Of a stretch of DNA of 64,000 nt, positions 51,143 through 60,331 are shown one piece after another. The DNA comes from Mycolicibacterium baixiangningiae (GTDB lineage Bacteria > Actinomycetota > Actinomycetes > Mycobacteriales > Mycobacteriaceae), in assembly GCF_016313185.1 (NCBI RefSeq), contig NZ_CP066218.1, positions 2,790,001-2,854,000 on the forward strand, written 5' to 3'. Under the pieces are notes generated by a model. That model made no database searches, was not told where the DNA came from, and saw nothing but the letters and a program-made list of their open reading frames with translations. The stretch's first letter is position 1; the number at the start of each line of letters is the position of its first letter. The translations under genes and the position numbers were made by a program.

Positions 51143-52750
51143 ATGGACGACAGAAGCACCGTTGCGACCGGTGACGTCATGGAGATCGACACCGGGATTT
51201 CGGTGCACGACGTACCCCGACTGGTCGGCGAGGACCTGCTGGCGATCGTCGTGCCGGCCGCCGACGGCAGCGTGCGGATCCGGTCCCTGGGTGTTCTCGA
51301 CGAGTTCACGGGCGAACGGTCGGACCTGTTGCTCGCGATCGGAGCGTCGAGAGGTGACTGGACCGACGTGATCGGCGAGGCCGTCCATCGTGGGGCCCGC
51401 GCATTGGTCACCGATCCGCTTCCTGATGCTGTCCTGCAACGGATTCGGCCCGTCGCCGAGCGCACCGGCGTGTGTCTGCTGGAGCGCAGCGGCGACCTGC
51501 CGTGGTTGGTGCTCTCGGACATGATCCGCGACCTGATCCAGCACGCTGAGGCTGATCGCATCCGTGGGTCCGGCGTCGCTCTGGAAGACCTTGCGGGCCT
51601 GGCCGAATCGCTCGCCGAGATGCTGGGCGGGCCCGTCATCATCGAAGACGCGAAGTTCCGCGTGCTGTCGTACTCGAGTTCAACCGACCAGGTCGACCGT
51701 GGTCGTGACATCGCCATCCTCGGCCGCCGGATCCCCGATGGCTGGCTGGGTCACCTCGAGTCGCTGGGTGTCATCGACAGGTTGCTCGGTACCGACGAGA
51801 TCGTGACCGTCGACGATGGGCCCTTCGAGGCGCGACGGCGGTTGCTGTGTTCCATTCGCGCCGAACGCTTCCTGCTCGGGATCCTCTGGGTCGCCGAGGG
51901 TGAGACGCCTCTGCCCCCTGACATCCACGACCGCATGGCCGCCGCCGCCCGCACCGCGGCGCCGTTCCTCCTGCGGCATCAGGAGGCCGGATTCCAGCGC
52001 CGCGCGACGCAGAACAGGCAGATGCGTCTGCTGTTGGATCAGGGCACGATCCCACAGTCCACGGCCGAGGAATACGGGCTGTCGCCCGCCGACCGCTACA
52101 CCGTGCTCGGCCTGCGCGCCTCACCGGATGCGTTGCTGACCAACCTCGACCGGAACCGGACCGTCGAATCCGTCGGCATGTACTGCCAGTCGTACCGGTG
52201 GCGTGCGGCCACCACGACCATCGGGCACACCGTCTACTGCGTACTCGCCCACGACCGCGAGACCTCGGACGGCCGGCTCAGCGACTTCGCCTCCGCGGTG
52301 GGCGAACACGTCCGGCGTGCGTTGCTGGGGCGCGGTGTCCAGGTCTCGCTGAGCCGGACCGTCCGCGTACTGCAGGACATCCCCACCGCGCGCCGTCAGG
52401 TCGACGAGGTACTCGAAACATGCCCGGCGGCAGATCCGTTGACTGTCATCACATTCGATGACGCGCTCGCCAGGATCGCCCTGTCCCGGGTCGGTCACTT
52501 CCTGAAGGCCAATGCGATCGACTATCCGAAGCTCGACCGCCTGCGGGCCGAGGACGAGGCCAGCGGTTCGGAGTACACCGCGACGTTGTCGGCCTACCTG
52601 TCGGCCTTCGGCAACGTCGTGGCCGCGGCGCGTCGGCTCAACGTCCACGTCACCACGCTGCGCTACCGGTTGAAGCGCATCCAGGCGATTTCCGGTCTGG
52701 ACCTCGACGATCCCGCGGAGCGACTCCTCTGCGAGCTGCTCCTCAGATAG
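51143..52750 (+). CDS. PucR-family transcriptional regulator
   Basis: A 535-residue regulator. The N-terminal PucR ligand domain (about 15-125) is followed by a GAF-like or GGDEF-like middle part and a C-terminal helix-turn-helix (FGNVVAAARRLNVHVTTLRYRL, near residue 495). It is divergent from the MFS operon and upstream of the cyclase-SDR pair, so it probably controls one or both. PucR regulators typically activate genes for purine or aromatic catabolism in response to a substrate. The ATG at 51143 is selected by the start of the PucR domain. Confidence 0.9.
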   Translation: MDDRSTVATGDVMEIDTGISVHDVPRLVGEDLLAIVVPAADGSVRIRSLGVLDEFTGERSDLLLAIGASRGDWTDVIGEAVHRGARALVTDPLPDAVLQRIRPVAERTGVCLLERSGDLPWLVLSDMIRDLIQHAEADRIRGSGVALEDLAGLAESLAEMLGGPVIIEDAKFRVLSYSSSTDQVDRGRDIAILGRRIPDGWLGHLESLGVIDRLLGTDEIVTVDDGPFEARRRLLCSIRAERFLLGILWVAEGETPLPPDIHDRMAAAARTAAPFLLRHQEAGFQRRATQNRQMRLLLDQGTIPQSTAEEYGLSPADRYTVLGLRASPDALLTNLDRNRTVESVGMYCQSYRWRAATTTIGHTVYCVLAHDRETSDGRLSDFASAVGEHVRRALLGRGVQVSLSRTVRVLQDIPTARRQVDEVLETCPAADPLTVITFDDALARIALSRVGHFLKANAIDYPKLDRLRAEDEASGSEYTATLSAYLSAFGNVVAAARRLNVHVTTLRYRLKRIQAISGLDLDDPAERLLCELLLR

Positions 52751-52888
52751 CGCGGGGGCGCACGTCCTCCGATAGTCGAGCCGATGCGCCCGAGTTCTCG
52801 CTTATGGGAGCAATGGATCGACCGTCGTGCGCCGTAGATTTCGCTCGAAGGCGCCAATCCGCGTCCGCACAACACCCACGGAGCCACG

Positions 52889-53857
52889 ATGACCACCAGT
52901 CAGCAGTCCATCACCTTCGAGCTCTTCCACGAGCTGTACGAGTCCTGTAACAACTGGGGACGCTGGGGGACCGAAGATCAAAGGGGCACACTGAACTTCA
53001 TCACCCCCGACGTGATCAGCGCCGCTGCGTCGATGGTCCGGACCGGTAAGGCGATCTCGCTGCAGCTCCCGCTCGACGGGCAGGGTCCGCAGACCGGTGC
53101 GTTCGGGCGGGTCAACCCCGTGCACCAGATGGCGGCCACCGGCACCGACCACCTGGCGGGCACACAGACCTACAGTGCCGACCCCCTGGGGTGGGGGTTC
53201 GCCGACGACAGCTTGTTCCTGTTCCTGCAGGGTGGCACGCAGTGGGACGCGCTCGGTCACATCTTCCGAGACGGCAAGATGTTCAACGGCTTCAGCGCGG
53301 GCGAGGTGACCTCTTCGGGAGCGGCGCGCGGCGGCGTCGAACACATGCCGACGATCGTGTCGCGCGGTGTCCTGCTCGACATGCCGCGGGTCAAGGGCAA
53401 ATCGCACCTGGAACCCGGAGAGGCGATCTATCCGGAGGATCTCGACGAAGCGTGCGAATTCCACGGCGTCACGGTGGGGCGCGGCGACATCGTGCTGATC
53501 CGGACCGGTGACATGGCTGCGCGCCGCGACTTGCCCGGGTGGGGAGGCTACTCCGCCGGCGACGCACCCGGCTTGTCGCTGTCGGTCGCGAAGTGGTTGT
53601 ACGAGAAGGAGGTCGCGGGAATAGCGACCGACACCTGGGGCGCCGAGGTCCGGCCGAACGAACTCGAAGGCACGTTCCAGCCCCTGCATCTGGTGATGAT
53701 CGTGTCCATGGGTCTGCTGGTGGGCGAGATCTGGTATCTCGACGCTCTCGCCGACGACTGCGCAGCCGACGGTCAGTACGAATTCCTTCTCGTCGGACCC
53801 CCGCTGGTGATTCCCGGCGCGGTCGGCTCACCGCTGAATCCCCAGGCCATCAAATGA
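52889..53857 (+). CDS. Cyclase-family hydrolase (kynurenine-formamidase-like)
   Basis: A 322-residue metal-dependent hydrolase of the cyclase family. GGTQWDALGHIFRDGKMFNG is a variant of the metal-binding H-x-G-T-H-x-D-x-P-x-H motif, with GWGGYSAGDAPGLSLSVAKW and IATDTWGAEVRPNE later. Relatives open cyclic amides or esters (kynurenine formamidase, isatin hydrolase). It overlaps the SDR gene by four bases. The substrate is unknown. Confidence 0.88.
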   Translation: MTTSQQSITFELFHELYESCNNWGRWGTEDQRGTLNFITPDVISAAASMVRTGKAISLQLPLDGQGPQTGAFGRVNPVHQMAATGTDHLAGTQTYSADPLGWGFADDSLFLFLQGGTQWDALGHIFRDGKMFNGFSAGEVTSSGAARGGVEHMPTIVSRGVLLDMPRVKGKSHLEPGEAIYPEDLDEACEFHGVTVGRGDIVLIRTGDMAARRDLPGWGGYSAGDAPGLSLSVAKWLYEKEVAGIATDTWGAEVRPNELEGTFQPLHLVMIVSMGLLVGEIWYLDALADDCAADGQYEFLLVGPPLVIPGAVGSPLNPQAIK

Positions 53858-54627
53858 CGTCGGGAGCGGTGGACGCCCTCGTCGGTGGTGCCTCGCTGGC
53901 GGGGAAACACGCGTGGGTGACAGGAGCCGGGTCGGGTATCGGTCGCGCTTCGGCGATCGCGCTCTCCCGGCTCGGGGCCACCGCTCACCTCGTGGGCCGG
54001 ACCGCCGAGTCCCTTCAGGAGACCGCCCGCCTGATAGGGGAGTACGGCGGTTCGGCCGTGTGCCACGTCGGCGATGTGACCGACACCGCCTTCGTGCCGT
54101 CGGTGATGGCCGGTCAGCGCGTCGACGTGCTGGTCAACAGCGCGGGGCGCAACATCGCCCAACAGCTCGTGGACATCACTCCGCAGTCCTACGCCGCGGT
54201 GATGGGTGTCAACGTCGAGGCCGCACTCTTCGTGACGCAGCAGGCGGTCGCCCGCATGCGCGATCACGGTGAGGGTGGGTCGATCGTCTCGATCGGTTCA
54301 CAGATGGGTCACGTGGGCGGTCCGCAACGCACGCTCTACTGCGCGTCGAAGTGGGCGCTGGAGGGGATGACCAAAGCGCTGGCCCTCGAGCTGGCCGGTG
54401 AGGCGATCCGCGTGAACACCGTCGCCCCGACCTTTGTGGAAACCGAGCTGACGGCCACCAGCCTCGCGAAACCCGAATTCCGGGACTGGGTGCTCGGCGA
54501 GATTCCCCTGCGCAGGCTGGGGACGGTGGACGAAGTAGCCGCTGCGGTGGCCTATTTGGCCAGTCCGGCGTCGTCGCTCACCACCGGCAGCTCGTTGCTG
54601 GTCGACGGCGGATGGACCGCACACTGA
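53854..54627 (+). CDS. SDR-family oxidoreductase
   Basis: A 257-residue classical short-chain dehydrogenase: TGAGSGIG near residue 24, NSAG near 96, catalytic Ser (VSIGSQ) and Tyr-x-x-x-Lys (YCASK), and the C-terminal GSSLLVDGGW. It is coupled to the cyclase gene (ATGA), so the two likely act in sequence on the same compound. Confidence 0.92.
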   Translation: MTSGAVDALVGGASLAGKHAWVTGAGSGIGRASAIALSRLGATAHLVGRTAESLQETARLIGEYGGSAVCHVGDVTDTAFVPSVMAGQRVDVLVNSAGRNIAQQLVDITPQSYAAVMGVNVEAALFVTQQAVARMRDHGEGGSIVSIGSQMGHVGGPQRTLYCASKWALEGMTKALALELAGEAIRVNTVAPTFVETELTATSLAKPEFRDWVLGEIPLRRLGTVDEVAAAVAYLASPASSLTTGSSLLVDGGWTAH

Positions 54628-54643
54628 CGCGGAGCCGGTGTGC

Positions 54644-55312
54644 TCACGCCGGCGGCGCCGGGCGCATGGATCCGAGGAAGTACGTCTCACGCCCGGTGGG
54701 GTAGCCTCCGCCGTTCGTGGCGATGTGGACGTGGTCGTAGTGGTTGGCGGTCTCATTGCCGTAGTCGGCCGTCCAACTCGGCGCACCGATCCCGGGATAG
54801 AACCCCTGCCGCCAGATGACGTGCAACACGCCCCAGCGACGTGCGTTGGCCAACGCCAGCCCGGCGATCTGATTGCCGAGTTCGATCCCCTCGTCGGTGC
54901 CGTGATCGGGGATCATCACGTCGATGGCCAACCCGTTGGGGTGCCACCTCAGCGGGTCCTGCCGATACCCGCCGATGGTCGTGACCTCCGGGAACATGAC
55001 GTTGATCGCGCGGGCCACCCAGATGGTCTTCACCTGCAGCCCGCCTTCCGGGGCGATACCCTCCGGCAGCTCGACGTTGAAATCCTGGGCCGCGACGGGC
55101 GCACTCGCCGCCAGCAGTTCCGCCTCCGCCGGGCGGGCGATCTGCGGCGGGGCCGCCTGCGCGGGCGTCGACGGCGCCGCTGCAGCCGGGGGAGTATCGG
55201 CGCCGCCGGGAGTCTCGGTGTCCGAGGCGTAGACCATGCCCGCAGACAGGGCGAGCGAGGCGGCGAGCGCCAGCCAGCGACCCATCCCGTTCGCTGACAT
55301 CGTCCTGCCCAT
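54644..55312 (-). CDS. Secreted protein with ARB-07466-like C-terminal domain
   Basis: A 222-residue exported protein. A signal peptide or N-terminal anchor (residues about 12-30, LALAASLALSAGMVYA) is followed by a Pro/Ala-rich linker (35-65) and a C-terminal domain with RWHPNGLAIDVMIPDHGTDE and ANHYDHVHIATNGGGYPTG. The His/Asp pattern resembles metal-dependent peptidoglycan peptidases, and this domain is common in mycobacterial cell-wall proteins. Enzyme activity is not shown for this family as far as I know. ATG 55300 is an alternative start. Confidence 0.8.
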   Translation of the reverse strand: MGRTMSANGMGRWLALAASLALSAGMVYASDTETPGGADTPPAAAAPSTPAQAAPPQIARPAEAELLAASAPVAAQDFNVELPEGIAPEGGLQVKTIWVARAINVMFPEVTTIGGYRQDPLRWHPNGLAIDVMIPDHGTDEGIELGNQIAGLALANARRWGVLHVIWRQGFYPGIGAPSWTADYGNETANHYDHVHIATNGGGYPTGRETYFLGSMRPAPPA

Positions 55313-55483
55313 GAAGCAGCACTTTAGAGTCGCGAGTGACCGGTGACGGCCATTCTTCGCTAATTCGGCGAACTTCGTGTCGGCGTCCGGTTCACCGAAT
55401 TCGGCATCACGCCCGCCGGCTGATCCGGGACCTCGCGTAGTCCTACTCATCCCCGACCGTCCCCGGCGGGGGATGCTGGACAC

Positions 55484-56770
55484 ATGCCAGACGTCGACAC
55501 CCGGACGATCCCCGACACCGTCCGCGGCCGTGACCGTTCCGTCGACGTCGCCCGGCTCTCGGCGCTCGTGGTCGTGATGTTCGGGCACTGCGCGCTGCTG
55601 CTCGCCACGATCGACTCCGCAGGGGTGCGGATCGGCAACCTCCTGGGTGCGCTGCCCGCCATCGCCCCGGTCACCTGGGTCGTCCAGGTGATGCCGCTGT
55701 TCTTCCTGGCCGGTGGCGCTGCCGGCGCCTATGGCTGGCATTCCGGCACGCCGTGGGGTTCGTGGTTGTTCACCCGGGCCCAGCGGCTGTGCCGCCCGGT
55801 GTTCTGGTATCTCGCGGCGTGGGTCGTGGGCCTGCTGGCCGTGCGCCTGCTGCTCGGCGAGGAGTCGGCGGACGCGTTGGGTCGCGAGAGCGTCGCGCTG
55901 TTGTGGTTCCTCGGCGTGTACCTGATCGCACTCGCCTTCGTGCCCGTGTTGACCCGCCTGCGAACCGGCCGCGCGGTCGCCGTCCTGCTCACCGGCCTGC
56001 TCGCCACCGCATGGGCGGTCGACGAACTTCGATCCGCGGTCGGCACACCCGAATCCGGAGTCGTCAACTTCCTCGTCGTCTGGCTGATCCCGGTGGTGAT
56101 CGGCGTGGCCTACGCGCGGCGATTGATCCACCCCCTCGCCGCACTCGGCGTCGCCGTGACCGCCCTGGCCGCGCAGTGCACCCTCGCGGTCACCGGCGCC
56201 TACGAGGTCGCGCTCGTCGTGACCGGCGCAGAGCACGTGTCGAACGTGTCACCGCCGACGCTGCTGCTCGGGCTGCACTGCACCTGGATGTCGTGCGCAT
56301 TCGTGGTCGTCGCGGGGCCGGTCCGGCGATGGGCGGCACGACCACGCGTCTGGCACGTCGTCGCGACCGGTAATGGGGGAGCCATGACGCTCTACCTCTG
56401 GCACATCCCCGCCATCGCCGTCGCCGCGTTCACGCTGCACGCGCTCGGCCTGGACGCGTACGACGTGGACGCGCCGCACTTCTGGCCTCTGCTGGCCTTG
56501 CGGGCGGTCGTGTTCGCCGGGGTCATGGCCGCGCTGTTTCGCCTGCTCGTACCGCTCGAGCACCGCCCACTTCCCTGGTGGGACGACAAGGCCACGGCCA
56601 CCGGTGCGCGCTCGGTGCTGGCCGGCGTGCTGATCTGTGTCGCCGGCGTGGCGCTGGTACTGACGGCCAAGCAGGGCCTGGCCGGTGCCGCGGGATGGAC
56701 GGCGCTCGGCAGCTTCCTCACCGCGGCAGCGGCCGCCCGGATGAGTGCAGGGCCTTCCCGGTGGCGGTGA
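55484..56770 (+). CDS. Acyltransferase-3 family membrane protein
   Basis: A 428-residue protein with about ten membrane helices. RSVDVARLSALVVVMFGHCALL near the N-terminus corresponds to the R-x10-H motif of OafA/YrhL-type O-acyltransferases. It probably acylates a cell-envelope glycan or lipid. Its end overlaps the next gene by ten bases. Confidence 0.87.
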   Translation: MPDVDTRTIPDTVRGRDRSVDVARLSALVVVMFGHCALLLATIDSAGVRIGNLLGALPAIAPVTWVVQVMPLFFLAGGAAGAYGWHSGTPWGSWLFTRAQRLCRPVFWYLAAWVVGLLAVRLLLGEESADALGRESVALLWFLGVYLIALAFVPVLTRLRTGRAVAVLLTGLLATAWAVDELRSAVGTPESGVVNFLVVWLIPVVIGVAYARRLIHPLAALGVAVTALAAQCTLAVTGAYEVALVVTGAEHVSNVSPPTLLLGLHCTWMSCAFVVVAGPVRRWAARPRVWHVVATGNGGAMTLYLWHIPAIAVAAFTLHALGLDAYDVDAPHFWPLLALRAVVFAGVMAALFRLLVPLEHRPLPWWDDKATATGARSVLAGVLICVAGVALVLTAKQGLAGAAGWTALGSFLTAAAAARMSAGPSRWR

Positions 56771-57357
56771 GCGATGGCGCCCACTGGGACCGCAGATACA
56801 CACAACTCGGCCCCACGCCGGCGGAGGCCGTCGGATTGCCCGACGTCTTCGCGCCCCACCGCGCCGCCTTCCCGACCGAAGGTTTCGCACTCGACATCGC
56901 CTGCGGACAGGGCCGGACCGCGGTGTGGCTCGCCGAACGCGGAATGACGGTGCTCGGTTTCGACATCTCGGAAGTCGCGGTCGAACAGGCCGCGGCCACC
57001 GCCCGGCAGCGTCGGGTAGCCGACCGCTGCCGTTTCGAGGTGGTCGACCTCGACGGCGGACTGCCCGCCGGTCCAGCGGCCGACGTCATCGTGTGTCACC
57101 TCTTCCGAGAGGAGCGCCTCGACCGCGCATTGGCCGAACGCCTCGCCCCCGGGGGACTTCTCGCGATCGCCGCGTTGAGCGAAGTCGGCGCCGCGCCGGG
57201 CCGCTACCGGATCCGCCAAGGCACACTCACCGATGCGTTCGCCGACCTCGACGTCGTCGCAGCGGACGAGGGTTCGGGTGTGGCGTGGCTGCTGGGCCGG
57301 CGGCACTGTTCTACCGCGGCTGACCCCGGCGCGCCGGATAGGGCACGATGGCGATGA
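56761..57357 (+). CDS. SAM-dependent methyltransferase
   Basis: A 198-residue class I methyltransferase of the thiopurine/TehB-like group. GAHWDRRYTQ, ALDIACGQGRTAVWLAERG (SAM motif I) and VLGFDISEVAVEQA are typical. The GTG at 56761 overlaps the acyltransferase gene; GTG 56767 is possible. The end overlaps the glutaminyl cyclase gene by ten bases. The substrate is unknown. Confidence 0.86.
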   Translation: MAVSDGAHWDRRYTQLGPTPAEAVGLPDVFAPHRAAFPTEGFALDIACGQGRTAVWLAERGMTVLGFDISEVAVEQAAATARQRRVADRCRFEVVDLDGGLPAGPAADVIVCHLFREERLDRALAERLAPGGLLAIAALSEVGAAPGRYRIRQGTLTDAFADLDVVAADEGSGVAWLLGRRHCSTAADPGAPDRARWR

Positions 57358-58151
57358 TGAGTGCGCTTCGTGTGCTGGCCGGGTTTTGCACCACCACCAT
57401 GCTGCTCGCGGTGGGGTGCTCCGACGCTCAGGACGCCGCGGCGACGCCGGATCCCCAGCCGCAGCTGCGTATCACCGTGCTCGGCGAGGTGCCCCACGAC
57501 ACGACGGCGTTCACCCAGGGCCTGGAGTTCGACGGCGCCGCACTCCTGGAGACCACCGGGCTGGCCGGGCAGTCACAGTTGCGTGAACTCGACCCCGCCA
57601 CCGGTGCGGTGCGCCGTTCGGTGCCGCTGCCGGGCGGCTTCTTCGGGGAGGGCATGACGGTAGCCGGAGACCGCATCTGGCAGGTCACCTACCGCGACGG
57701 TGTCGCCATCGAATGGGACAGAACGACTTTCACGCCGGTGCGGCAGGTGCCCATCGACGGCGAGGGTTGGGGAGTGTGCTTCGACGGCACCCGGATCGTC
57801 CGCAGCGACGGCACCGACCGGTTACGTTTCGTCGACCCCGCCGACTTCACCGAGACGGGCAGTGTCGCCGTCACGGGGTCGGACGGAGGTCCGGTCGCCG
57901 GTCTGAACGAACTGGAATGCGTTGACGGCCAGGTGTGGGCGAACGTGTGGGCCACCGACGAAATCGTACGGATCGATCCGGGCACCGGGGTGGTCAGCGC
58001 GTCCGCCGACGCCTCGGCGCTACGTCAAGGTGAGCCAAAACGCAACGTGCTCAACGGAATTGCTTACGCCGGCGACGGGCAGTACCTCATCACCGGGAAG
58101 AACTGGGCGACGATGTACCTTGTGCGCTTCGACGCGAACCAGGGGCTGTGA
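57348..58151 (+). CDS. Glutaminyl-peptide cyclotransferase, lipoprotein
   Basis: A 267-residue lipoprotein with a lipobox (LLAVGC, Cys near residue 24) and a five-bladed propeller domain of plant-type glutaminyl cyclases: PHDTTAFTQGLEFDG, GFFGEGMTVAGDRIWQVTYR, GEGWGVCFDG, LNELECVDGQVWANVW, and LNGIAYAGDGQYLITGK. It converts N-terminal Gln of exported proteins to pyroglutamate. The length is normal. Confidence 0.9.
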   Translation: MAMMSALRVLAGFCTTTMLLAVGCSDAQDAAATPDPQPQLRITVLGEVPHDTTAFTQGLEFDGAALLETTGLAGQSQLRELDPATGAVRRSVPLPGGFFGEGMTVAGDRIWQVTYRDGVAIEWDRTTFTPVRQVPIDGEGWGVCFDGTRIVRSDGTDRLRFVDPADFTETGSVAVTGSDGGPVAGLNELECVDGQVWANVWATDEIVRIDPGTGVVSASADASALRQGEPKRNVLNGIAYAGDGQYLITGKNWATMYLVRFDANQGL

Positions 58152-58252
58152 GCATGGTCACTATATGGTCTCGATCTCCGACACGTCGGTGTGAGCTCCC
58201 GGCGGGACGGCTGCGTGGGCGTGAGACTTTCCGCATGCGGGTTGAGGAAACC

Positions 58253-58462
58253 ATGTGGGATGTACTGCTCCCGAAGGATGTTGACGATCGCTGCGGATAT
58301 TCTCCGCGGGCTGCGCTGGCCGAACTGGTGGCCAAGCAACTGCCCTCCTACAAGCGCCTGCTGCGCGTGGTGACCTGGTCGCCCGACGCGGGCCATTTGT
58401 TCCGGCCGACACCGAACTTCCGTCGGTATGCCGTGTGCTACGAGGTGGAACTCGCCACCTGA
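58253..58462 (+). CDS. Small hypothetical protein
   Basis: A 69-residue ORF (MWDVLLPKDVDDRCGYSPRA...) starting with ATG six bases after a GAGGA box. The internal stretch LAELVAKQLPSYKRLLRVVT is amphipathic and protein-like. I recognise no family. It could be the worn end of a larger gene. It points toward the STAS gene on the other strand. Confidence 0.4.
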   Translation: MWDVLLPKDVDDRCGYSPRAALAELVAKQLPSYKRLLRVVTWSPDAGHLFRPTPNFRRYAVCYEVELAT

Positions 58463-58520
58463 TCGGTTGAACCCGAACCCGGACAGCGCTTTCGGGCCGG
58501 CCGGGCCGGATCCGCGAAGG

Positions 58521-58967
58521 TCAGCCGGCCCAGGAGATGGGCTGGCGTCGCCGGGCGACCCGCTCGAGACGCGCGCGGGCGGCCTCGACGTTGTCGGCGA
58601 GCGGCAGTTCCCCTTGCGGATCGCAGATCCTCAGCATTCGGCGCACCTCGCCGCCTGGCACGATCACCCAGTCGACGTCGATCCTCGCGCAACTGACACT
58701 CATGTAGTGCAGTGCGCTGAAACCCTGGGAGCCGAAGAACGTCACCCCCGTCAGGTCGACGATCAACTGCGAGGCCGTAGCGGTGTGGCGCTCGACGTAG
58801 CGGCCGAGGTCGCGGCCGTTGGCGGCATCCACCTCGCCGACCGCGGTCACAACCGACAGGGTCGGACAAGGCGATCCAATGGAGAAGACGGCTCGGCCCT
58901 TCCGCTGTGGCGCCTCCGTGGCCGTGGGGTCGGGACGGAAAACCCGGACGGTGCCGACGTCAATCAT
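58521..58967 (-). CDS. STAS-domain anti-sigma-factor antagonist
   Basis: A 148-residue protein with a STAS domain: SVVTAVGEVDAANGRDLGRYV and LIVDLTGVTFFGSQGFSALH. The Ser in FGSQG stands at the position of the phosphorylated Ser of SpoIIAA-type antagonists. These proteins release a SigF/SigB-type factor from its anti-sigma kinase, and a SigF-like gene lies 540 bases away, divergent. The ATG at 58967 is preferred because GGGAG lies seven bases upstream; starting at 59015 would add 16 residues. Confidence 0.85.
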   Translation of the reverse strand: MIDVGTVRVFRPDPTATEAPQRKGRAVFSIGSPCPTLSVVTAVGEVDAANGRDLGRYVERHTATASQLIVDLTGVTFFGSQGFSALHYMSVSCARIDVDWVIVPGGEVRRMLRICDPQGELPLADNVEAARARLERVARRRQPISWAG

Positions 58968-59509
58968 GGGTGGGACTCCCTCGATTGTGATGCCCCGATG
59001 GGGTTGTGCGGCCACCGCGGTTCGCAGCTTGCCGGGGGAAGGGCTGGCAAGCCTTACGCGGATGACGTCGCCGCTGGTTGCTCTTTCGTTATGTGACGCA
59101 GATTACTACGGAATGCGTCGCATTACTACGAGCTTAAGCAGGTTCTCAGGAAGGTCTCTACCTGCACATATACCGAAACAACCGGTAACGCGCCGGCAAA
59201 TTCCGGCCGCCGTCGAGCCCACGGCGACGGATTGCGTAGTTTCTCAGACTGCCGAGGCCGCCACGGCGACGAAGTGGGCCGGACCATGTAGAGTTACACA
59301 CATCCCGTTCGGGAGGCGTCACCGTTTAGTTAAAAGCGGACCGCTGTAGGCGAGTTCGATCGAGCCAACGGTCCCATTCCCGCCGCTAGTCATCCACCCC
59401 GGTGAAAGCCCGGTGGAGACAACAGCTTCCGCGTCTGCCGAATAATGCAAAGCTTGCGCCGTTACCGCGGCGTCGCTTCGCGTCCGCACCGCGTCCGGAA
59501 GGACCCGTG
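58968..59509. other. Long divergent region upstream of the sigma factor gene
   Basis: 542 bases between the STAS gene and the sigma factor start. No gene is convincing. A direct repeat attactacg occurs twice (about 59102-59110 and 59124-59132) near a less GC-rich block. I find no clean GTTT-N15-17-GGGTA element on either strand. The last 108 bases are an open reading frame continuous with the sigma factor, so a longer N-terminus cannot be excluded. Confidence 0.6.
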
Positions 59510-60325
59510 ATGACGATCGTCGATGACACTCCCAAGGTATTGAGCCCGGCCCGTAGGCCGTCGACTCGCACGCAGGACGACTACGCAGACGTCCCCGACA
59601 TGTTCCGGCTGCTGGCGGTGATGCCCGCCGGATCCCCGGAGTACGCCCGGCAGCGCGACGGCATCGTCACCCGTTGCCTGCCCCTGGCGGACCACATCGC
59701 GTTCCGCTACCACCGCAAGGGTGAGAACCTCGACGATCTCGTTCAGATCGCCCGGGTCGGGCTGATGCACGCGGTCAACCGTTTCGACCCGGAGAACGGC
59801 GCCAACTTCCTGTCCTTCGCGGTGCCGACCATGCTCGGTGAGATCCGGCGCCATTTCCGGGACAACGGATGGGCCATGCACGTTCCGCGCCGGCTCAAGG
59901 ACCTGCACGTTCAGATAACCCGGGCGACCCCGCGGCTCACGCAATCACTCGGCAGGGCGCCCACCGCCTCCGATCTGGCCCTCGAATTGGGGGCGGATCG
60001 CCAGGAAGTGGTGGAGTGCCTGGTTGCCGGTGACGCGTACAGCCTGCGCTCGATCGACAGCCCGATCTCCTCCGCGGACGACACCACCCGCTCCCTGGCC
60101 GACACGCTCGGCGAGGTGGATCCCGACATGGACCACATCACCGACCGCGAATCGTTGCGGCCGCTGCTGGCGGCGCTGTCCGAACGCGAACGCACGGTGA
60201 TCAGCCTCAGATTCTTCGCGTCGATGACGCAGACGCAGATCGCCGAACACATCGGTGTGTCGCAGATGCAGGTCTCGCGCATCCTCGCGAAGACGCTCAA
60301 GCAGTTGCGCGACGGGATGAGCTGA
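59510..60325 (+). CDS. RNA polymerase sigma factor, SigF/SigB family
   Basis: A 271-residue group-3 sigma factor. Region 2 has VTRCLPLADHIAFRYHRKGE and DDLVQIARVGLMHAVNRFD. Region 3 has MLGEIRRHFRDNGWAMHVPR, and region 4 has LSERERTVISLRFFASMTQTQIAEHIGVSQMQVSRI. It is similar in layout to M. tuberculosis SigF but has no RsbW/UsfX anti-sigma gene beside it, so it is probably a SigF paralogue. The stress-type genes around it (STAS, CsbD, PP2C) suit general-stress or stationary-phase control. The ATG at 59510 follows GAAGGA by seven bases. Confidence 0.9.
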   Translation: MTIVDDTPKVLSPARRPSTRTQDDYADVPDMFRLLAVMPAGSPEYARQRDGIVTRCLPLADHIAFRYHRKGENLDDLVQIARVGLMHAVNRFDPENGANFLSFAVPTMLGEIRRHFRDNGWAMHVPRRLKDLHVQITRATPRLTQSLGRAPTASDLALELGADRQEVVECLVAGDAYSLRSIDSPISSADDTTRSLADTLGEVDPDMDHITDRESLRPLLAALSERERTVISLRFFASMTQTQIAEHIGVSQMQVSRILAKTLKQLRDGMS

Positions 60326-60331
60326 CCCGGG

